DNA from: Paenibacillus cymbidii
GTDB taxonomy: Bacteria > Bacillota > Bacilli > Paenibacillales > NBRC-103111
Direction: 5' to 3'
NCBI RefSeq assembly: GCF_004764705.1
Contig: NZ_SHLX01000023.1
Span: 91,068-155,067, forward strand
Length of the DNA stretch: 64,000 nucleotides
Position 1 is the stretch's first letter; each line of letters begins with the position of its first letter. Shown piece after piece: positions 59,576 to 64,000 of this stretch. The notes beneath the pieces were generated by a model. It saw only the letters and a program-made list of their open reading frames with translations. It was not told the origin of the DNA and made no database searches. A program made the translations under genes and the position numbers.

Positions 59576-59781
59576 CCCAGCGCATTCGCGCATTTCGCAA
59601 ATTGAAAGGCTTGACCCAGCTCGAGCTGGCGCAGCGGCTCGACGTGTCGATCGCGATCGTCGGCGCCATCGAGCGCGGTACGCGCAAGGCAGATTCGCGC
59701 ATCCTGCGCCAAATCGCGGATGCGCTTGGCGTCGACGCCAAGGAACTGGCGGCAATTGAGCTGCGAAAGGAGGAAGCGTAA
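59554..59781 (+). CDS. yazB: YazB-like XRE family regulator
   Basis: A 75-residue protein made of one helix-turn-helix: RIRAFRKLKGLTQLELAQRL, VSIAIVGAIERGTRKADSRI, LRQIADALGV. It begins inside folK (22-bp overlap) with GGAAAGG 14 bp upstream, so translation is probably coupled. Its targets are unknown. Same location in B. subtilis. TAATG junction with dusB. Confidence 0.9.
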   Translation: MEPNYALAQRIRAFRKLKGLTQLELAQRLDVSIAIVGAIERGTRKADSRILRQIADALGVDAKELAAIELRKEEA

Positions 59782-60821
59782 TGCTTAAGATCGGCAATGT
59801 AGTCGCTCGCAACAATGTGGTGCTCGCCCCGATGGCGGGCGTATGCAACCCGGCTTTTCGGCTCATTGCCAAAGAGTTCGGCTGCGGGCTCGTTTGCGCG
59901 GAGATGGTGAGCGACAAGGCGATCGTGCACGGCAACGAACGCACGCTGCAGATGCTCTACGTGGATGAACGGGAGAAGCCGCTCAGTTTGCAAATTTTCG
60001 GCGGGGATACGGAAACGCTGGTGGAGGCGGCGAAGGTCGTTGACCGGCACACGAACGCCGATATTATCGATATCAACATGGGCTGCCCCGTACCCAAAAT
60101 CGTCAAGTGCGACGCCGGCGCCCGCTGGCTGCTAGCGCCCGACAAGATCGAGAAGATGGTCGCTTCCGTCGTCAAGGCGGTATCCAAGCCCGTCACGGTC
60201 AAAATGCGGATCGGTTGGGACGACGAACACGTCTACGCGGTGCAGAACGCCAAGGCGGTGGAGAACGGCGGCGGTTCGGCCGTATCGGTTCATGGGCGCA
60301 CGCGGGTGCAGATGTATACCGGCACGGCCAATTGGGACATCATTAAAGACGTTAAGGACGCGGTGTCGATTCCGGTCATCGGCAACGGCGACGTATTTAC
60401 GCCCGAGGATGCGCGGCGGATGCTCGACCAGACGGGCTGCGACGGCGTGATGATCGGCCGCGGCGCGCTCGGCAATCCGTGGATGCTGTATCGGACGATC
60501 CACTATTTGACCGAGGGTGAACTGCTTCCGGAGCCGAATGCGGCGGAGAAGGTGCGCATCGCGATTTTGCATATGGACCGGCTTGTTGCTTTGAAGGGCG
60601 AACATGTGGCTGTGAAGGAAATGCGCAAGCATATGGCCTGGTACCTCAAAGGCTTGCGCGGTGCCGCGCGCGTGAAGGACTCGCTGATGGAGCAGACCGA
60701 ACGCGATGCGATGGTGCGGATGCTCGAACAGTATCTGGAACAGCTGGCAGCGGAAGAGGGCGCCGGGCCCGAGGCGGCGGACGGTGCGGAGAACGCTCCT
60801 GAGCCTGTCGTTTACCACTGA
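59781..60821 (+). CDS. dusB: tRNA-dihydrouridine synthase DusB
   Basis: A 346-residue FMN enzyme that reduces uridines in tRNA. VVLAPMAGVCNPAFRLIAKE, DINMGCPVPKIVKCDAG (catalytic Cys), VHGRTRVQMYTG and VIGNGDVFTPEDA mark the family. The last 25 residues form a Glu/Ala/Pro-rich tail. Start overlaps the yazB stop by one base, with AAAGGAGG upstream. Confidence 0.95.
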   Translation: MLKIGNVVARNNVVLAPMAGVCNPAFRLIAKEFGCGLVCAEMVSDKAIVHGNERTLQMLYVDEREKPLSLQIFGGDTETLVEAAKVVDRHTNADIIDINMGCPVPKIVKCDAGARWLLAPDKIEKMVASVVKAVSKPVTVKMRIGWDDEHVYAVQNAKAVENGGGSAVSVHGRTRVQMYTGTANWDIIKDVKDAVSIPVIGNGDVFTPEDARRMLDQTGCDGVMIGRGALGNPWMLYRTIHYLTEGELLPEPNAAEKVRIAILHMDRLVALKGEHVAVKEMRKHMAWYLKGLRGAARVKDSLMEQTERDAMVRMLEQYLEQLAAEEGAGPEAADGAENAPEPVVYH

Positions 60822-60851
60822 AAGCCTTGCAAACCGGGCGTTTCCCTGCGA

Positions 60852-60880
60852 TTGACATTTGTATGGCGTTGAAATATAAT
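60852..60880 (+). promoter_or_regulatory. greA promoter
   Basis: Perfect consensus: TTGACA (60852-60857), 17 bp, TATAAT (60875-60880). It leaves a leader of about 150 nt before the start. Confidence 0.93.
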
Positions 60881-61037
60881 CAGTCAATAACGCGCTACCC
60901 GGGGCATGAAGGCATCTTGATTCGTGCTTGTCATATAGTAGAGATATGCCGTGGTCACGCTGGCATAAGGTGAGTTCATACGGACGGTTTTCCGGAATGT
61001 ATGGAAATCTTTCACGCGACGGGAGAACAAGGGATTT

Positions 61038-61514
61038 ATGGCCGAAAAAGAGGTTATTCTCACGCAGGAAGGCTTGAAGAAGCTGGAGGAAGAGCTGGAG
61101 AACTTGAAATCGGTGAAGCGCCGCGAGGTGGCGGAACGGATCAAGATTGCCATCGGCTATGGCGACATCAGCGAGAACTCGGAATACGAGGATGCGAAGA
61201 ACGAGCAGGCTTTCATCGAGGGACGCATCATCACGCTTGAGAAGATGCTGCGGAACGCTCGTATTATCAATAGCGAAGAAGTGGACATCAACACCGTAAG
61301 CGTAGGCTCGATTGTGACGCTGAAGGATATGGAATTCGGAGATACAGTTGAGTATACGATCGTCGGTACGGCCGAATCGGATCCGCTGCAGAACAAGATA
61401 TCGAACGAAAGTCCGGTAGGCAAAGCGATTCTCGGCAAGAAGAAAGGCTCGACCGTAGACGTGAACGTACCCGCCGGTATCATCCCCTACCAAATCATCG
61501 ATATCAAGAAATAA
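61038..61514 (+). CDS. greA: Transcript cleavage factor GreA
   Basis: A 158-residue GreA that rescues backtracked RNA polymerase. An N-terminal coiled coil (LTQEGLKKLEEELENLK to GDISENSEYEDAKNEQ with the acidic tip) and a C-terminal FKBP-like domain (GSIVTLKDMEF, SNESPVGKAILGKKKGSTVDV) are clear. Start after GGGAG. It sits between dusB and lysS; in B. subtilis greA lies elsewhere. Confidence 0.97.
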   Translation: MAEKEVILTQEGLKKLEEELENLKSVKRREVAERIKIAIGYGDISENSEYEDAKNEQAFIEGRIITLEKMLRNARIINSEEVDINTVSVGSIVTLKDMEFGDTVEYTIVGTAESDPLQNKISNESPVGKAILGKKKGSTVDVNVPAGIIPYQIIDIKK

Positions 61515-61565
61515 CGAACGAGCGATAGCATGACGGGATGAGCGTTTCCATACCGACTGTTATGA

Positions 61566-61592
61566 GAGAAGCTTCCTCCGGGGGCTTTTCTT
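61566..61592 (+). terminator. Possible greA terminator
   Basis: AAGC (61569-61572) with GCTT (61584-61587) around a CCTCC/GGGGG helix, followed by TTCTT. A modest hairpin. Confidence 0.5.
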
Positions 61593-61701
61593 GAGTGTTG
61601 GGGGAGTTTCCGCGATTGTCCGCTACAGGGATGCCAATCGCCGCCCCGGCGGCGAATCGGTGCAAGCGCTGGAATTGGCGTACTTATTAGGAGATGAGAT
61701 C

Positions 61702-63198
61702 ATGACGCAGGAATTGGAAGTAAGTGAGTTATTGGCCATCCGCAAAGGCAAGCTGGACAAATTGCGCGAGCTCGGCGTCGACCCGTTCGGCGGCAAGTTC
61801 GAGCGTACGCACGCGGCGATGGACATTCACCGCGACTACGGCGAGAAGACGAAGGAAGAGCTGGAGGACGCGGCGATCCCGGTCAGCGTAGCCGGACGCA
61901 TCATGCAGAAGCGTTCGATGGGCAAAGCGTCGTTCGTGCATATCCAGGATCAGACGGGCAAAATCCAAATCTACGTCCGCAAAGACGCGATCGGCGATCA
62001 GGCTTATGCGGCGTTCGATATACTCGATATCGGCGATATTATCGGTGTGTCCGGCACTGTGCTGCGCACGCAAACCGGGGAGACGTCGATCAAGGCGGCT
62101 TCCGTGACGGTGCTGTCCAAATCGCTGTACCCGCTGCCGGAGAAGTTCCACGGACTGAAGGACGTCGAAACCCGTTACCGCCAGCGGTACGTCGATTTGA
62201 TCGTCAACGAAGACGTGAAGGGAACGTTCATCCTGCGCTCCCGGATCATTCAGTCGATGCGGCGCTACCTGGACCAGAACGGTTATCTCGAAGTGGAGAC
62301 GCCGACGCTGCATGCCATCGCCGGCGGCGCGGCGGCGCGCCCTTTCCATACGCATCATAATGCGTTGGACATGCCGCTGTTCATGCGGATCGCCATTGAG
62401 CTGCACCTGAAGCGGCTTATTGTCGGCGGTCTTGAGAAGGTGTACGAAATCGGCCGCGTGTACCGCAATGAAGGCGTTTCGACCCGGCATAATCCGGAGT
62501 TTACAATGCTGGAGCTGTATGAAGCGTACGCCGATTACCATGACATCATGCAGCTGACGGAAAATATGATCGTTCACATCGCCAGCGAGGTGCTTGGCAC
62601 GACGTTGATCCGTTACCAGGAATACGATGTCGATCTCGGTGTGCCGTGGCGCCGCGTCTCTATGGTCGATGCGATCAAGGAAGTGGTCGGCGTCGATTTC
62701 AGCGTGCAGATGTCGGACGAAGAAGCGCATCGATTGGCCAAGGCGCACAAGGTGCATGCCGAGCCGAACATGACGTTCGGCCATATCGTTAACCTGTTCT
62801 TCGAAGCGTTCGTCGAGGAAACGCTGATTCAGCCTACGTTCATTACCGGCCATCCGGTGGCGATTTCGCCGCTGGCGAAGAAGAACGACGCCGATCCGCG
62901 GTTTACCGACCGGTTCGAGCTGTTTATCGTGGCGCGCGAGCATGCGAACGCATTCTCCGAGTTGAACGATCCGATCGACCAGCGCGCCCGTTTCGAAGCG
63001 CAGTTGGTCGAGCGCGAACAAGGCAATGACGAGGCGCACGAGATGGACGACGACTTCATCCGCGCGCTCGAATACGGCATGCCGCCGACGGGCGGTCTTG
63101 GCATCGGCATCGACCGTTTGGCGATGCTGCTGACGAATGCACCGTCGATTCGCGACGTGCTGCTGTTCCCGCTGATGCGCGATCGGCAGGCGGAGTAG
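61702..63198 (+). CDS. lysS: Lysyl-tRNA synthetase, class II
   Basis: A 498-residue LysRS (499 in B. subtilis). An N-terminal OB fold (VAGRIMQKRSMGKASFVHIQD) precedes the class II core: motif 1 near FHGLKDVETRYRQRYVDL, motif 2 VYRNEGVSTRHNPEFTMLE, motif 3 GLGIGIDRLAMLL. ATG 61702 follows TAGGAGATG; longer in-frame starts lack a site. No T-box is visible. Confidence 0.97.
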   Translation: MTQELEVSELLAIRKGKLDKLRELGVDPFGGKFERTHAAMDIHRDYGEKTKEELEDAAIPVSVAGRIMQKRSMGKASFVHIQDQTGKIQIYVRKDAIGDQAYAAFDILDIGDIIGVSGTVLRTQTGETSIKAASVTVLSKSLYPLPEKFHGLKDVETRYRQRYVDLIVNEDVKGTFILRSRIIQSMRRYLDQNGYLEVETPTLHAIAGGAAARPFHTHHNALDMPLFMRIAIELHLKRLIVGGLEKVYEIGRVYRNEGVSTRHNPEFTMLELYEAYADYHDIMQLTENMIVHIASEVLGTTLIRYQEYDVDLGVPWRRVSMVDAIKEVVGVDFSVQMSDEEAHRLAKAHKVHAEPNMTFGHIVNLFFEAFVEETLIQPTFITGHPVAISPLAKKNDADPRFTDRFELFIVAREHANAFSELNDPIDQRARFEAQLVEREQGNDEAHEMDDDFIRALEYGMPPTGGLGIGIDRLAMLLTNAPSIRDVLLFPLMRDRQAE

Positions 63199-63215
63199 TG
63201 TTGGGTTGATTAGGC

Positions 63216-63246
63216 AAGGCGCCCTGGGGGCGCCTTTTGTTTTTTG
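63216..63246 (+). terminator. lysS terminator
   Basis: Perfect 9-bp stem AAGGCGCCC/GGGCGCCTT (63216-63224, 63228-63236) followed by TTGTTTTTT. Confidence 0.93.
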
Positions 63247-63339
63247 GCGGGTGGTTTTGTTGCAGGGCCAGCGCGAATGAGATGGCATTCGGTGTTTTTT
63301 GCTGGCGGGGCAACTGCATCGTGTAATCGAGCCTCCTTG

Positions 63340-63534
63340 AAAATAGGCCATCAAAAGTGGCTTATTTGCCCCTTTTGACTCGATTCGCCGGAAATAGCCA
63401 GCAAAAACACTGGCTATTGTGACCCAAACCGTACCGAACCGAGCTTTCCAGGAGAAATAACCAGCGATTTCACTGGTTATTTCGTTACCGACTCCCTTTT
63501 TTGATCAAATAGCCCATGAAACATGGCTTATTTC
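63340..63534 (+). repeat. Four-palindrome intergenic element, copy C
   Basis: Units begin at 63340, 63391, 63454 and 63506 (spacings 51, 63, 52). Unit 3 pairs GAAATAACCAGCGA with TCACTGGTTATTTC almost perfectly; unit 4 pairs AAATAGCCCATG with CATGGCTTATTT. It lies between lysS and the rrn promoters, oriented as copies A and B. Confidence 0.92.
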
Positions 63535-63605
63535 GCTCCCATTGATTCAAAATTCATCTGTTCGTCCGATTCGAATAATGGCTGCGAAAAGATCGGCTCG
63601 CCTAC

Positions 63606-63765
63606 TTGCAATTGGCTTGACGGATGTGGTATATTATTTTTCGCCGCTTTTGGCGGGCATATTGAAGAAGAGGCGCAAGCGCTTGGTCGGATACCGGTTT
63701 TGAATCCTGGTCATCCGGAGCGGGAAAAAAAGTACTTGCAATTATAACTTCGAATGTGCTAATAT
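63606..63765 (+). promoter_or_regulatory. Tandem rrn promoters P1 and P2
   Basis: P1: TTGCAA (63606-63611), 18 bp, TATATT (63630-63635). P2: TTGCAA (63736-63741), 18 bp, TAATAT (63760-63765). Both -35 boxes sit in the same decamer ACTTGCAATT, 130 bp apart. Paired promoters before 16S are usual in bacilli. Confidence 0.8.
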
Positions 63766-63810
63766 ATAAAAGTCGCCTTTAGGGGCAGACACACAAGAAG
63801 CAAGCCTCAT

Positions 63811-63897
63811 TGCCCTTTGAAAACTGAACAACGAGTGAGCAAGCAACAACGATCTTCGGATCGTAAGCTAGTGTTTGAAGAGCAAGTTCGAACTACC
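63811..63897 (+). other. rrn leader
   Basis: The leader holds CTTTGAAAACTGAACAAC (about 63814-63831), common before Firmicute rRNA genes and probably involved in processing or antitermination, and a small hairpin ACGATC-TTCG-GATCGT (63849-63864). Confidence 0.7.
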
Positions 63898-64000
63898 TTT
63901 ATGGAGAGTTTGATCCTGGCTCAGGACGAACGCTGGCGGCGTGCCTAATACATGCAAGTCGAGCGGGTTCATCCTTCGGGATGGGCTAGCGGCGGACGGG
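63898..64000 (+). rRNA. rrs: 16S ribosomal RNA, first 103 bases
   Basis: GAGAGTTTGATCCTGGCTCA, the universal 27F site, followed by GACGAACGCTGGCGGCGTGC and CTAATACATGCAAGTCGAGC, is the 5' end of a Firmicute 16S gene. The helix 6 region (GGGTTCATCCTTCGGGATGG) is of the Paenibacillus type. The gene runs off the window. The exact 5' end is inferred by alignment to B. subtilis. Confidence 0.97.

Noticed and set aside
61515..61701. T-box leader before lysS
   Set aside because: No T-box sequence (TGGNACCGCG type) and no specifier stem found.
63340..63534. Insertion sequence ends as explanation of the repeat copies
   Set aside because: No transposase, no flanking target duplication seen, and four internal palindromes do not fit IS termini.

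Overview
The window is a contiguous, GC-rich Firmicute chromosome segment that follows the conserved abrB-to-rrn region beside the replication origin of Bacillus subtilis. Endospore genes (yabG, sspF, spoVG, fin, spoVT, spoVB family, yabP, yabQ, spoIIE), high GC, nadABC and a prsA-like gene beside mfd, and an lplBC-type sugar transporter point to the Paenibacillaceae (Paenibacillus or Cohnella type). The family is inferred from gene content and order, not from a search. The window ends inside the first 103 bases of a 16S rRNA gene.

Layout. 1-4.6 kb: truncated abrB (minus) behind a textbook Spo0A-repressed promoter, an HD phosphohydrolase, tatD, and a minus-strand ecsA-ecsB ABC exporter. 4.6-18 kb: a ydaO-type c-di-AMP riboswitch before the cell-wall protein yabE, then rnmV, ksgA, yabG, a repeat-rich gap, a small cysteine-rich ORF, veg, sspF, ispE, purR, ridA, spoVG, glmU, ctc/rplY, pth and fin. 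18-30 kb: mfd, a PrsA-like lipoprotein, spoVT, a SpoVB/YabM flippase, mazG (yabN), HU, rqcP, yabP, yabQ, divIC, yabR. 30-41 kb: tRNA-Met, spoIIE, then an accessory carbohydrate module (two permeases, a binding lipoprotein, a sialidase-like propeller protein and a convergent membrane-bound AraC regulator) inserted before yabS. 41-64 kb: yabS, yabT, tilS, hpt, ftsH, nadA-nadB-nadC-coaX-hslO-yacD, cysK, the folate operon pabB-pabA-pabC-folP-folB-folK-yazB-dusB, greA, lysS, and tandem rrn promoters leading into 16S.

Regulation readable from sequence: Spo0A boxes at abrB and spoIIE (the latter with the unusual 21-bp -35/-10 spacing), an exact sigma-H promoter at spoVG, sigma-G promoters at sspF and spoVT, a sigma-K-like motif at yabG, tandem consensus promoters at veg and rrn, and a cre-like site before the sugar transporter.

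The most unusual signal is an intergenic element of about 194 bp present three times in the same orientation (about 9773-9966, 15469-15661, 63340-63534). Each copy carries four short palindromes built on AAATAGCCA/TGGCTATTT whose start-to-start spacings are nearly invariant (51, 62-63, 52 bp), while the bases between them vary. A second, unrelated nested inverted repeat lies at 9560-9673. Compared with the B. subtilis order, metS (between abrB and tatD) and prs (between glmU and ctc) are missing, and one repeat copy occupies the prs position.
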